This document shows positions 52,466-60,732 of a DNA stretch of 64,000 nucleotides, one piece after another; position 1 is the first letter of the stretch, and every line of letters starts with the position of its first letter. The DNA is from JBBROS01 sp963752225 (GTDB lineage: Bacteria > Pseudomonadota > Alphaproteobacteria > Acetobacterales > Acetobacteraceae), in the NCBI GenBank assembly GCA_963752225.1, contig CAVVXS010000007.1:1612001-1676000 (forward strand), given 5' to 3'. A model generated the notes under the pieces. That model was not told where the DNA came from. It worked only from the letters and a program-made list of their open reading frames with translations, and did no database searches. The position numbers and the translations under genes are program-made.

Positions 52466-53507
52466 ATGGGGTTTCGGTGGCCCGCCTGAAGCGCTCGAAC
52501 CCGCCCTCCTGCACCACCGTCCGCAGGCGCTGTTCTCCCGCCTGCGCACCGAGGCAGCAGGCGCCCGCTTGCGCCTGGGATGCCGGGGTGCAGATCATTG
52601 TCGACGCCGCGTAAAACACTCGGCCGACCGGGTTGAGGTTCTGCTTCAGCGTGTCGTGGGCGAAGGGTTCCACGATCATCCAGGTGCCATCGCCGGCCAA
52701 GGCCTGGCGCACATGGCGCGCGGCGCCCACCGGATCCCCCATGTCGTGCAGGCAGTCGAAGCAGGTCACGAGGTCGTAGCCGGTGCCCGGGAAGTCGTGC
52801 GCCAGGGCCGGCTCGAAGCTGACCCGGTCGGCGACGCCTGCCTCGACCGCCCGCGCCCGAGCCCGCTCGACCGACGGCACGTGGTAGTCGAACCCGCGGA
52901 AACGCGAGTTCGGGTAGGCTTGCGCCATCAGCACCGTCGTCGCGCCGTGGCCGCAGCCGACATCGGCCACGGTGGCGCCGGCCTCGAGCTTGGCCAGCAC
53001 GCCATCCAAGGCCGGCAGCCAGGCGGACACCAGGTTGGCGGCGTAGCCCGGTTTGAAGAACCGCTCGGTGCCGTGGAACAGGCAGGCGTCATGCTCGCCC
53101 CAGCCGACCCCGGCGCCGGACCGGAACGCAGATTCCATCCGGTCGAGGCTTTTGAACATGGACGTGACGATCTCGTAGGCGCCCGGCATGAACACCGGGC
53201 TGTTCTGCTCGGCGAACGCCAGCCGCTGTTCCGGCGACAGCGTGAAGGCCGATCCATCCGCACCGGGCCCTTCGACATGGGTGACATTGCCGGCCGCAGC
53301 CTGTGCCGCGAGCCACTCGCGCACGTAGCGGGGGAACAGGCCGGTATGCGATGCGACCGCATCGGCCGTTGCGGGGCCGATCTCGGCCAGCGCGGCGAAC
53401 AATCCCAGCCGATCACCGAGCACATTGAGCGGGGCGGTGAAGGCAGCCCCCATGTCGCCGACCAGCTTGCCGACGAACACCTGCATCGCGTCTTGTTGGG
53501 CGGACAT
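52437..53507 (-). CDS. SAM-dependent methyltransferase (Rv2258c-like)
   Basis: The 356-residue protein has an N-terminal winged-helix domain (LGLFAALAEIGPATADAVAS) and a class I methyltransferase domain. The SAM motif is VADVGCGHGATTVLMAQ, followed by GFDYHVPSVE and the motif FDCLHDMGDP. The sequence resembles Rv2258c-type methyltransferases of unknown substrate. TGGAGAGG precedes the ATG at ideal spacing. No pathway neighbour is seen. Confidence 0.85.
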   Translation of the reverse strand: MSAQQDAMQVFVGKLVGDMGAAFTAPLNVLGDRLGLFAALAEIGPATADAVASHTGLFPRYVREWLAAQAAAGNVTHVEGPGADGSAFTLSPEQRLAFAEQNSPVFMPGAYEIVTSMFKSLDRMESAFRSGAGVGWGEHDACLFHGTERFFKPGYAANLVSAWLPALDGVLAKLEAGATVADVGCGHGATTVLMAQAYPNSRFRGFDYHVPSVERARARAVEAGVADRVSFEPALAHDFPGTGYDLVTCFDCLHDMGDPVGAARHVRQALAGDGTWMIVEPFAHDTLKQNLNPVGRVFYAASTMICTPASQAQAGACCLGAQAGEQRLRTVVQEGGFERFRRATETPFNLVLEARP

Positions 53508-53633
53508 GGCGACCTCTCCAGCTGAGACGCCGCCGCCGCCGAAACCGGAAGCCGCCAGCGTCAATGGGCAGGCACTCGATCCGGGTTGGACGCTAGGGCG
53601 GCGGAGCCGTCGCATGCAAGACGAGTTTGTGTC

Positions 53634-54408
53634 TTAACGGGAAGGTTCCGGCTTCGCCGCCAGGTACAGCGTCGCCTCGCCGAGCCAGCGGGTGTGGAAC
53701 GTCACCCGAACCGGCACCACCGGTCCGCCCGGCCCGAGTGCCGCGAACCAGGCGGTGCCGGTCTGCGGCCGCTCGAGCGTCGCCCGGTCGGTGTCCAGCA
53801 TGAAGCCGCCGGTTTGCCGGCCGGTGAAGTCGCAGCGCAAGGCCATGCCGGAAAAGCTCGAGCGCCCGGTCGGCTCCAGCATCTGCTGCCCGGCAGTGCG
53901 CACCTCGAGCGAGCCCAGGCGGCGGCCGTCGAACACCGTCTCCCGCCCGTCGCAGCGGCCGGTGGCGCCGATCTGGCGGATCACCTCCACCATGGCGCTC
54001 AGCGAGTTCGATCGTGTCGCGCTGCTTCTCGGGCGGCACCGGCTCGCGATCCTCGCCTGCGGGCGGGATCATCTGCCGCACCGTCGGCTGCCCGGCGACA
54101 TAGTCGAGCTGCACCACCCGGCCTTCGCCGCGCCAGGTGCCGCCGGTGTAGAACCGGTCCGGCAACGGCCGCATGCCGCGGAAGCGACCCTCGGCGCTGC
54201 TTTCCTGCCGGTAGCTGAACAGCGCCCCGAACGCGCCCACCGTGTTGTAGGCGGCTTGCACCCGGTAGCGGTCGGGAGCGAGGTCGAATTTGATGTCGAG
54301 GTCGATGACGTTCACCCCGGCCGCATAAGCGTCGTAGTGGACGTCGAGGGCGCGAGCCGGGGCGGCCGCGACCAGGAGGGCGAGGGTCAGCAGGAACGGA
54401 TGACGCAT
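53634..54408 (-). pseudogene. DUF3108 periplasmic protein, split by a frameshift
   Basis: Two adjacent frames form one DUF3108 protein of about 257 residues. The N-terminal part (ATG at 54408) has a signal peptide (LLTLALLVAAAPARA), ALDVHYDAYAAG, and RFYTGG, and runs to RDTIE near 54011. The C-terminal part (from about 54002) continues SLSAMVEVIRQIGATGRCDG to VRVTFHTRWLGEATLYL and stops at 53634. The joined length of 775 bases is one more than a multiple of three. The break lies between 54002 and 54011, in ATCGAACTCGCTG. It is a true disruption or a sequencing error. DUF3108 function is unknown. Confidence 0.75.
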
Positions 54409-54504
54409 GGGGCGGATATTGGGCAACAGCGCGGCCGCCGCAACTTGACAGTGCAGGGTCGCCTGGGTCACACAGCCGCGCCCGGTGCTGCCGGGGATGG
54501 GTGC

Positions 54505-54579
54505 GGGCGCGTAGCTCAGCGGTAGAGCATTCGCTTCACACGCGAAGGGTCACAGGTTCAATCCCTGTCGCGCCCACCA
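54505..54579 (+). tRNA. tRNA-Val (anticodon CAC)
   Basis: The acceptor arm GGGCGCG pairs with CGCGCCC, the D arm is GCTCAGCGGTAGAGC, the anticodon loop TTCACAC gives anticodon CAC (valine), and the T arm is ACAGGTTCAATCCCTGT. The discriminator A is followed by an encoded CCA. The gene lies between the DUF3108 fragment and the convergent PEP-CTERM gene. Confidence 0.96.
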
Positions 54580-54595
54580 CCCCATCCCGCCCTGG

Positions 54596-55285
54596 TCAGG
54601 CCTTGCGCCGCCTGCGGGCGAGCTGGCCAACCCCCAGCAGCACGCCGCTCCCGAGCAGCGCCAGCGACCCCGGTTCCGGCACCGCCGTGGTGGCCGCCCC
54701 GACCGGGAAGGTCGCGTTGTCGGGATCGAAGTCGGAGATTGCGGCATTCCCGGCCTGGGTGGTGTCGCGCGGCCACAAGTTCACGCCGTATTGGGCCGGC
54801 GTCAGCCCGAGGCTCGGCAGCAGCGACACCGGCACGTCGACCGAAATCGACGAACCCGAAATCGTCGCAGCGCCTGGCACGGCGAGCGCGGTGTTGGTCA
54901 CCAAGTCGCGGCCGGCCACCACGCCCTTCCCGGTCACGGTGATGACGGAATCGAACACCACCCCGGGCGCGCCGATCGCGGCGAAGTTGGACGTCTCCGC
55001 CCCGCGGTCGATGCCGAACACGTAGAGCGAGGACGGCAGCACCCCGACCGTGCCGTTCAGCGTCCCGGCGAGATGGATCGTCGTCCCGTCGAAGCTGGCT
55101 GAGGTGGAAAGCACGTCGAGCTCGCCGGTCTTGGCGCCGCCGAACGTGGGGATGAAATCGTTGGCCGGGTCGGAGACGGCGCCGGCCCGGGCCAGCGGGA
55201 CCGATACGGCGATTGCCAGCAGGCCGCCAAGCGCCCAGCCCTTCATGCTCGAGCCGACACTGCGGACAATGGTCGTGTTGTGCAT
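54596..55285 (-). CDS. PEP-CTERM sorting-signal protein
   Basis: The 229-residue secreted protein has an N-terminal signal (WALGGLLAIAVSVPLARA) and a C-terminal PEP-CTERM domain: the motif VPEPGSL, a helix LALLGSGVLLGVG and the basic tail ARRRRK. Exosortase (XrtA) proteins cut such tails and route the protein to the cell surface with exopolysaccharide. The central region is beta-rich, low in Cys and Lys, with no enzyme motif. The ATG at 55285 follows GGGGGG; the ATG at 55246 is an alternative. Confidence 0.9.
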   Translation of the reverse strand: MHNTTIVRSVGSSMKGWALGGLLAIAVSVPLARAGAVSDPANDFIPTFGGAKTGELDVLSTSASFDGTTIHLAGTLNGTVGVLPSSLYVFGIDRGAETSNFAAIGAPGVVFDSVITVTGKGVVAGRDLVTNTALAVPGAATISGSSISVDVPVSLLPSLGLTPAQYGVNLWPRDTTQAGNAAISDFDPDNATFPVGAATTAVPEPGSLALLGSGVLLGVGQLARRRRKA

Positions 55286-55390
55286 GGAACCCCCCGATCC
55301 CCCGCGGCGGCGACCCGCAGCGGAGCGTTGCGCCTGCACCGGTGACGCCGGGGGGTGCCGTCCTATTCCACGATCATCGCCCGGACCGTG

Positions 55391-56788
55391 TCACCGTTTT
55401 GTGACGGGCACCTCCGCCTCGCCGAGATCCCACCAGAGCCCGGCCATCGACGAGATGCCTTCGCGCGCGGGACCTGCCAGCAGGTGCTCGTCGGGGCCGT
55501 GCTGCTTGCAGCCGTTGTAGCTGTGCGGCACCCAGAGCAGCTGCACGCCGAGGTGATCCATGAACACGTCGTTCGGTAGCCCGCCACCGCTGTTCGGGAT
55601 CACCTGCACCTTTTTTCCGAGCGTCCGCTCCATGCTGGCGACCGCCCAGCCGACCCAGGGGCTGGCCGGATCGCTGCGCCGGGCCGGCATGCGGATCCCG
55701 TACGGGACGATCTTCACGTCCGGAAAGCCGTGCTCGTCGAGGTGGCGGCGCAGCGACGCCTCGAACGTGTAGGGGTCGACATCCACGGTGTAGCGGATCT
55801 GGCAGTGCGCGACCGCGTTCGGCGCCACCGCGTTGACCGGACGCTCCGGCCGGCCGCTCAGCATGCTGAGCACGATGAAACTGGTCCAGGCGTAGATCTT
55901 CTCGGCCGGCGTCAGCCCGGGCTCGCCCCAATCCGGGTCGATCGTCGCGGCCTCGGCGTCGCTTTCCAGCTCGCAGCCGGCGAGCAGGCTGCGCATCGAG
56001 TTCGACACCCCGGGCGGCAGCCAGTCGCGCACCAGAATTTTCCCCCGGCGGTCGGCGATGCTGGCGATGGCGTGGCTCAGCACGATCGCCGGGTCGGTGG
56101 TCATGCCGCCCCAATTGCCGGAATGCACCCCGCCCGGCCGCACGTCGACCACGAGGTCGAAGTGGAAGGTGCCACGGGTGCCGGTCGAGAGCGTCGGCAC
56201 CGCGGCGGCGCTGCGCGGCCCATCGCTCGCCAGCAGCACGTCGGCCGCGAGCTTCTCCTTGTGCGCGGCGACGAGCTCGCTCAGGCCCTTGGAGCCGCTC
56301 TCCTCCCCGGTCTCTAGGATCAGCTTGATGTTGTAGCCGAGCGTGCCGCCGCGCTCGGCGATGACCGCCTCGAGCGCGCTGAGGTTGATCGCGTGCTGCC
56401 CCTTGTTGTCGGCCGAGCCGCGGCCGTACCAGCGGTCGCCTTCACGGGTCAGGGTCCAGGGATCGAGACCTTCACGCCATTGATCCTCGAGCCCGCGCAC
56501 GGTGTCGCCGTGGCCATACGTGATGACGGTCAGGCCCGGCCCTTCGATCCGCTCAGCGAGCAGGATCGGGCCGGACCCGGCGACCGGGTTGTCATGCACC
56601 GCGTAGGTGAAGCCGAGCCGGTCGAGCAGCGGCTGCACGCCCTCCTCGAGGTAGCGCGGCAGCTCGAGGGCGAATTCCGGGTCCTGGCTGGTGCTGCGGA
56701 TCGCGACCAGGTGGGCCAGCCGCGCCTCGAACCCGCCCTTGTCGAAGAAGGCCTGCGCCCGCTCGATCGCCCCGTCTCTGCTGCCCAT
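55391..56788 (-). CDS. M20 family metallopeptidase/hydrolase
   Basis: The 465-residue zinc hydrolase has the M20 ligand set: TYGHGDTV (first His and Asp), GRGSADNKGQ (bridging Asp), LETGEESGSKG (catalytic Glu pair), and a distal HSYNGCKQHGPDEH. It would cleave a peptide, carbamoyl or acyl amide bond; the substrate is unclear. The ATG at 56788 follows GGGAGCGG. Its 3' end lies 105 bases from the PEP-CTERM start, and it is divergent from the host-attachment gene. Confidence 0.88.
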   Translation of the reverse strand: MGSRDGAIERAQAFFDKGGFEARLAHLVAIRSTSQDPEFALELPRYLEEGVQPLLDRLGFTYAVHDNPVAGSGPILLAERIEGPGLTVITYGHGDTVRGLEDQWREGLDPWTLTREGDRWYGRGSADNKGQHAINLSALEAVIAERGGTLGYNIKLILETGEESGSKGLSELVAAHKEKLAADVLLASDGPRSAAAVPTLSTGTRGTFHFDLVVDVRPGGVHSGNWGGMTTDPAIVLSHAIASIADRRGKILVRDWLPPGVSNSMRSLLAGCELESDAEAATIDPDWGEPGLTPAEKIYAWTSFIVLSMLSGRPERPVNAVAPNAVAHCQIRYTVDVDPYTFEASLRRHLDEHGFPDVKIVPYGIRMPARRSDPASPWVGWAVASMERTLGKKVQVIPNSGGGLPNDVFMDHLGVQLLWVPHSYNGCKQHGPDEHLLAGPAREGISSMAGLWWDLGEAEVPVTKR

Positions 56789-56840
56789 GCGCGCCGCTCC
56801 CGTATCGTAACCTGGCCAGCAAAGCGCCGCGACAGCGTCG

Positions 56841-56906
56841 CCGCAAGGCGCGGCAGGTAATCCCGCAAGGCGCGGCAGCTCATGCGGCACGGCGCGGCCG
56901 GCAGCC
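56841..56906. repeat. Three tandem 22-base repeats
   Basis: CCGCAAGGCGCGGCAG starts at 56841 and again at 56863. A diverged third unit, CGGCACGGCGCGGC, starts at 56885. The period is exactly 22 bases, about two helical turns. The array lies in the divergent space between the M20 gene and the host-attachment gene. It could be a protein-binding array or slippage. Confidence 0.5.
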
Positions 56907-56974
56907 GTCGGCGCCCGGGGCCGAACTGCCGGGCCGCTCAGGCGTCATAAGGACCCAAGCAATGGAGAGCCCCC

Positions 56975-57370
56975 GTGGCCAATGAAACCATCTGGTATGT
57001 CGTCGCCGACGGCGGCAAGGCGCGCGTCCTCACCCTCGAGGGCGAGACGATGCGCACCCTGCAGAGCTTCGACAATAGCGGTCACGGCAACACCGACGAC
57101 GACCCGAGCGCCGGCACCAGCCAATTGAAGGCGCCGAAATCGGATCCGCACGACCAGGCCAAGTCGCACTTCGCCAAGCACGTTGCCGAGCGCCTGAACG
57201 AGGCGGTGCGGACCGGCAAGGTGGACCAGATCGTGCTCGCGGCGCCGGCGCATGTGCTGCACGACATCCGCGAGGGGCTGAACAAGGCGGCGGCGGCCAA
57301 GCTGGGCAAGTCGCTCAGCAAGGACCTGACCAACACCCCCGAGCACGACCTCGCCAGCCATTTCAGTTAA
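56975..57370 (+). CDS. Host attachment family protein
   Basis: The 131-residue protein resembles the host-attachment/baeRF-type family: TIWYVVADGGKARVLTLEG at the start, KSHFAKHVAERLNEAV in the middle, IVLAAPAHVLHDIREGL, and HDLASHF at the end. These proteins have a release-factor-like fold. Function in free-living bacteria is not established; a plant-association role has been proposed for some. The GTG start follows GGAGAG. It stands alone. Confidence 0.82.
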   Translation: MANETIWYVVADGGKARVLTLEGETMRTLQSFDNSGHGNTDDDPSAGTSQLKAPKSDPHDQAKSHFAKHVAERLNEAVRTGKVDQIVLAAPAHVLHDIREGLNKAAAAKLGKSLSKDLTNTPEHDLASHFS

Positions 57371-57379
57371 GCGCCGAGG

Positions 57380-57405
57380 CCGGACCGGGCGTTTTCCCGG
57401 TCCGG
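57380..57405. terminator. Hairpin between convergent genes
   Basis: CCGGACCGGG and CCCGGTCCGG form a perfect 10-base stem with loop CGTTTT, between the host-attachment stop and the convergent DUF2891 stop. It can end both transcripts. No long U tract follows, so efficiency is uncertain. Confidence 0.55.
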
Positions 57406-58401
57406 TCAGCCGCCTTCGAGCGCGAGGGTGGCGAAGCTGGCGAGCCAGTGCTCGCCCATATAATCGCCGGCGATGTGCGGCAGGCCCGCCTCCCGATGCC
57501 GGGCGGCCGCCCGGGTCATCGCCTGCACCCGCTCATCCCCGGGCGGCAATGCCGCGGCCAGGCTGCGGAAGCACCAGGCCCGGCTGAGGTTGAGGCCGTC
57601 CAGATGGGCGAGCTTGCCGTCGCTGCGGTCGCTGACGACGGCCGGCGTAAACAGCGCGACCGGCCGGCACGCCGCCACCTGCGGCAGAAACCCGGCAAAC
57701 CACGGCTCGAACTCATCGGCCGGCAGCAGCCGGCGCATGCACTCCGCCTCGATCAGGGCGGGCGCTAAGAAATCGTCGCCGCTCGGCTCCCCCCAGGCCG
57801 GGCAGTCGGCGTCGGCGCCATACCAGCGCCAGGCGGTGTCGCGCAGCAAGCCGAACAGGGCGGGGTCGGCCGGTTCGGCGTAGTCGGCAGCCATGCGCAG
57901 GCCGAACGCCGTGTTGAAATGGGTGCCGACCCGCACCGGGTAGGTCGCGAGCGGCAGGAAGTCTTGGAAGCGCCGGGCGAACACCGCGGCGAGCGGCGCC
58001 AGCGCCTCGGCCCAACGCGGCTCCGGCAACTCGCGCAACTCGGCCGCCAGCTTCAGCAGCCAGCCCCAGCCGTAGGGCCGCTTGAAGCCGCGCGCCGTCG
58101 GTGCCGCGAGATAGGCGCACTCGGCCGCGACCTTCTCGGCGACAAGCTGGCGGTCGAACAGCGCGCGGATCTCGGCCGCGGCCGGCAGGTCGGGGTGACG
58201 CCGCAGCAGCCGCGCCAGCATCCAATATCCGTGCACGCAGGAGTGCCAGTCGAAGCTGCCGTAGAACACCGGGTGGAGGGCGGCCGGCGTGCGCGCATCC
58301 CCGGGTCCGGCCAGCACGTGCGCCGGGGCGTTCGGGTATTCCCGCTCGACGTGGCCCAGCGCGACCCGGGCGAACTGCCCGGCGCGGGCCCGGTCGATCA
58401 T
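57406..58401 (-). CDS. DUF2891 family protein
   Basis: The 331-residue protein matches DUF2891, a soluble family with an alpha/alpha-barrel pattern: HPVFYGSFDWHSCVHGYWML, RPYGWGWLLKLAAEL, VGTHFNTAFGLRMA and IAGDYMGEHWLASFATLAL. The His and Trp clusters suggest an active centre, but no reaction is known. It starts 1 base after the upstream MAPEG stop, so the two genes are co-transcribed. Confidence 0.85.
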   Translation of the reverse strand: MIDRARAGQFARVALGHVEREYPNAPAHVLAGPGDARTPAALHPVFYGSFDWHSCVHGYWMLARLLRRHPDLPAAAEIRALFDRQLVAEKVAAECAYLAAPTARGFKRPYGWGWLLKLAAELRELPEPRWAEALAPLAAVFARRFQDFLPLATYPVRVGTHFNTAFGLRMAADYAEPADPALFGLLRDTAWRWYGADADCPAWGEPSGDDFLAPALIEAECMRRLLPADEFEPWFAGFLPQVAACRPVALFTPAVVSDRSDGKLAHLDGLNLSRAWCFRSLAAALPPGDERVQAMTRAAARHREAGLPHIAGDYMGEHWLASFATLALEGG

Positions 58402-58402
58402 T

Positions 58403-58789
58403 TCAGGTCAGCGCAAGAAGCAGCAGGACGATGCCGGCCAACGCGACCCCGAACACGGCGGTGCGGATCCACGGCGTGCCGGCGAGATAGATCGGCACGT
58501 AAACCACACGTGCCCAGACATACATCTGCGCGCCCCACACCGTCATTGCGCTATGCCGGTCGGCGACATGGGCCATCAGCACGGCCGCGGCAAAGAACGG
58601 GAAGGTTTGCATGTAGTTGGCGAAGGCGCGGCGGTTGCGCGACTTGATCCGCGACACCGGCTTCTGTTCGTCCTGCGGCCCGACCGCATAGGTGGTGCCA
58701 TGCTCGGCCAGGGTCAGCAGCCCCGTGGACAAGGCGTGCACCAGCCCCAGCACGCTCGCCCAGGCCAGCATCATCAATTCAGTCGTCAT
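58403..58789 (-). CDS. MAPEG family membrane protein
   Basis: The 128-residue protein has four membrane helices and the MAPEG motifs RAFANYMQTFPFFAAAVLMA (the R/N/E-type loop) and YVWARVVYVPIYLAGTPWIR. MAPEG proteins include microsomal-type glutathione transferases; bacterial members are mostly uncharacterised. The next gene, DUF2891, starts right after it. Confidence 0.86.
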   Translation of the reverse strand: MTTELMMLAWASVLGLVHALSTGLLTLAEHGTTYAVGPQDEQKPVSRIKSRNRRAFANYMQTFPFFAAAVLMAHVADRHSAMTVWGAQMYVWARVVYVPIYLAGTPWIRTAVFGVALAGIVLLLLALT

Positions 58790-58897
58790 TCACCCGTCCC
58801 GCCGCAGTCCGTTGCACCACGAACACGCCGACGGGCGGCGGGCAAGCCTGGCACCGGCCGCAGCACGCAGACGTGCATCGCGCCCGGCGGCAGGCAG

Positions 58898-58920
58898 ATG
58901 GCCGGGTCAAGTCCGGCCAT
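58898..58920. repeat. Palindromic intergenic repeat ATGGCCGG-N7-CCGGCCAT
   Basis: A perfect 8-base inverted repeat with a GTCAAGT centre lies in the gap between the MAPEG and PhnE genes. From memory, variants of this sequence are dispersed between genes in many Alphaproteobacteria. It reads as a REP-like repeat. The first part of this 254-base gap (58790-58897) shows nothing I can name. Confidence 0.5.
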
Positions 58921-58988
58921 GACGTGGATGGGTCTTGTGGGTGGGCGCGCGCCCCCAGCACGTCATCCGAGGACGTGATCCCCGACAC

Positions 58989-59015
58989 GTCATCCCCGGA
59001 CTTGATCGGGGGATC
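58989..59015. repeat. Second alphaproteobacterial intergenic repeat (GTCATCCCCGGACTTGATC type)
   Basis: GTCATCCCCGGACTTGATC runs into GGGGGATC, an imperfect palindrome around ACTTGATC. It belongs to the same loose repeat class as the element at 58898 and shares the core AAGTCCGG (as CCGGACTT). The ten-base CACGTCATCC occurs twice nearby (58960 and 58987). Confidence 0.5.
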
Positions 59016-59043
59016 TCTCTTCCGCTCGCCTGCAATGGTCCAT

Positions 59044-59865
59044 CTACCCGATCAGCCGCCGCCGCACCCGGCCCGACACGGCGTCGATCACCCCGACCGT
59101 GACCAGAATGAGCAGGATGATGAACGAAACCTGGTCCCAATAGCGCACCTTGATCCGCTCGGCGATCTGCAGCCCGATGCCGCCGGCGCCGACCACGCCG
59201 AGGATCGAGGCACTGCGCACGTTGCTTTCGAAGGCATACAGCGCCTGCGCGAACAGCACCGGCAGCACTTGCGGCAGGAGCCCGAACCGCACTGCCAGCA
59301 ACCGGCTGCCGCCCGACGCCTCGATCCCCTCTGTTTGCCGGGCATCGGCGTTCTCGATCGCCTCGGCATACAGCTTCGCCAGCACCGCCAGCTCGGCCGC
59401 GAACAGCGCCAGCACGCCCGCCAGCGGCCCCAACCCGACCGCGCGGACGAAAGCGAGCGCCCAGATCAGCTGGTCCATGCCGCGAAACCCGTCGAACACC
59501 CGGCGCAGCGAGAAATGCGCCAGCGCGTTCACCACCACGTTGCGCGCGCCCAGGAAGCCCAGCGGCACGGCCACGACCGCGGCCAGGAACGTGCCGAGAA
59601 ACGCCATCGCGACCGATTGGGCGAGGCCTTGCAGGATATCCGGCCATTGCTCGCCCGGGCTCGGCGGCACCATTTGCCGCAGGATCACCAGCAGCCCGGC
59701 CCCGCCGCGGGCGATGCGGCCGGGCGTGATGTCGAACCACCGGCACAGCGCCGCCAGCCAAAGCACGAATGCCGCCGCCGCCAGCCAGCGCATGATGCGC
59801 ACGCCGGGCGACGGCCCAAACGCGGCTGGCAGCCGCTCGCGCCACTGCGCGGCCGTCGCGGTCAT
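59044..59865 (-). CDS. Phosphonate-type ABC transporter permease (PhnE-like, second)
   Basis: The 273-residue permease has six helices and the PhnE signature: GARNVVVNALAHFSLRR, the EAA-like loop TEGIEASGGSRLLAVRFGLLP, and YAFESNVRSASILGVVGAGG. It begins with a 4-base overlap with the other permease gene. The two make a heterodimeric channel. Confidence 0.9.
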   Translation of the reverse strand: MTATAAQWRERLPAAFGPSPGVRIMRWLAAAAFVLWLAALCRWFDITPGRIARGGAGLLVILRQMVPPSPGEQWPDILQGLAQSVAMAFLGTFLAAVVAVPLGFLGARNVVVNALAHFSLRRVFDGFRGMDQLIWALAFVRAVGLGPLAGVLALFAAELAVLAKLYAEAIENADARQTEGIEASGGSRLLAVRFGLLPQVLPVLFAQALYAFESNVRSASILGVVGAGGIGLQIAERIKVRYWDQVSFIILLILVTVGVIDAVSGRVRRRLIG

Positions 59866-60728
59866 CCGGCGATCACCCGGGACCGCAGCCATTCGCTGCC
59901 GAGGTCGATCACGCTGACGACGCCAACGATCAGCACCAGGATGGCCGAGATCTCCTGGTAATAATTGAACGAGATGACGGTGTAGAGTTCCTGGCCGATG
60001 CCGCCGGCGCCGACGAAGCCGATCACGGTGGCGCCGCGCACGTTGATCTCGAAGCGCAGCAGCACATAGCTCAGGAAGTTGGGCAGCACCTGCGGCAGGA
60101 TCGCGTAGCGCACGCCTTGCGCCCAGGTGCCGCCCGCCGCACGCACCGCGTCGAGCGGCCGCATGTCGGCGTTCTCCACGACTTCCGCGAACAGCTTGCC
60201 CAGTGCCCCGGTCGTATGCAGCAGGATCGCGGCAATCCCGGCCAGCGGGCCGATGCCCACCGCCCACACGAAGATCAGCGCATAGACGATGTCGGGCACG
60301 GTGCGGAACAGCTCGAGCCCGCGCCGGAACAGGAGGTAGGTGAACCGGTTCGGCGCCAGGTTGGCCGCCGCCGGGAAGGCGAGGAGAAACGCCAGCGCCG
60401 CGCCGCCCAAGGTCGCCAGCGCCGCCATCTGGCTGGTCTCGAACAGCAGCGCGGCCCAGGAATCGAGCCGATAGAACCAGAACGCCAACGAGCCCTCGGT
60501 CGCGACGCCGGCAAAGAGGGCGTGCCATCGCAGGTCCGGCAGCAGCTTGTGGAAGTACTCGCCGACCCGCGGCGCGCCGGCCAGTAGGCTCGACGGGTAG
60601 GCCTCCGACACCCAGGCACTCAGCAGCAGCGCCGCGGCGAGCAGCACCAACCATGCGCCGAGCCGCCAGCTGCGCGCCGAGCGCCGGACTGCGAAGGCTC
60701 GCTCGAACTCGGCTGCGGCCCCGCTCAC
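59862..60728 (-). CDS. Phosphonate-type ABC transporter permease (PhnE-like, first)
   Basis: The 288-residue permease has FRRGLELFRTVPDIVYALIF, the EAA loop LDAVRAAGGTWAQGVRYAILP and RFEINVRGATVIGFVGAGGIG, the family signature. A GTG start at 60728 stands 4 bases after the stop of the binding-protein gene. It pairs with the permease downstream. Confidence 0.9.
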   Translation of the reverse strand: MSGAAAEFERAFAVRRSARSWRLGAWLVLLAAALLLSAWVSEAYPSSLLAGAPRVGEYFHKLLPDLRWHALFAGVATEGSLAFWFYRLDSWAALLFETSQMAALATLGGAALAFLLAFPAAANLAPNRFTYLLFRRGLELFRTVPDIVYALIFVWAVGIGPLAGIAAILLHTTGALGKLFAEVVENADMRPLDAVRAAGGTWAQGVRYAILPQVLPNFLSYVLLRFEINVRGATVIGFVGAGGIGQELYTVISFNYYQEISAILVLIVGVVSVIDLGSEWLRSRVIAG

Positions 60729-60732
60729 GCGC

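Noticed and set aside
54501..55025. A plus-strand frame starting inside tRNA-Val
   Set aside because: It begins in the tRNA and runs antisense to the PEP-CTERM gene, so it is not a credible gene.
56841..56906. A CRISPR array
   Set aside because: The 22-base units are contiguous, with no spacers, and no cas gene is near.
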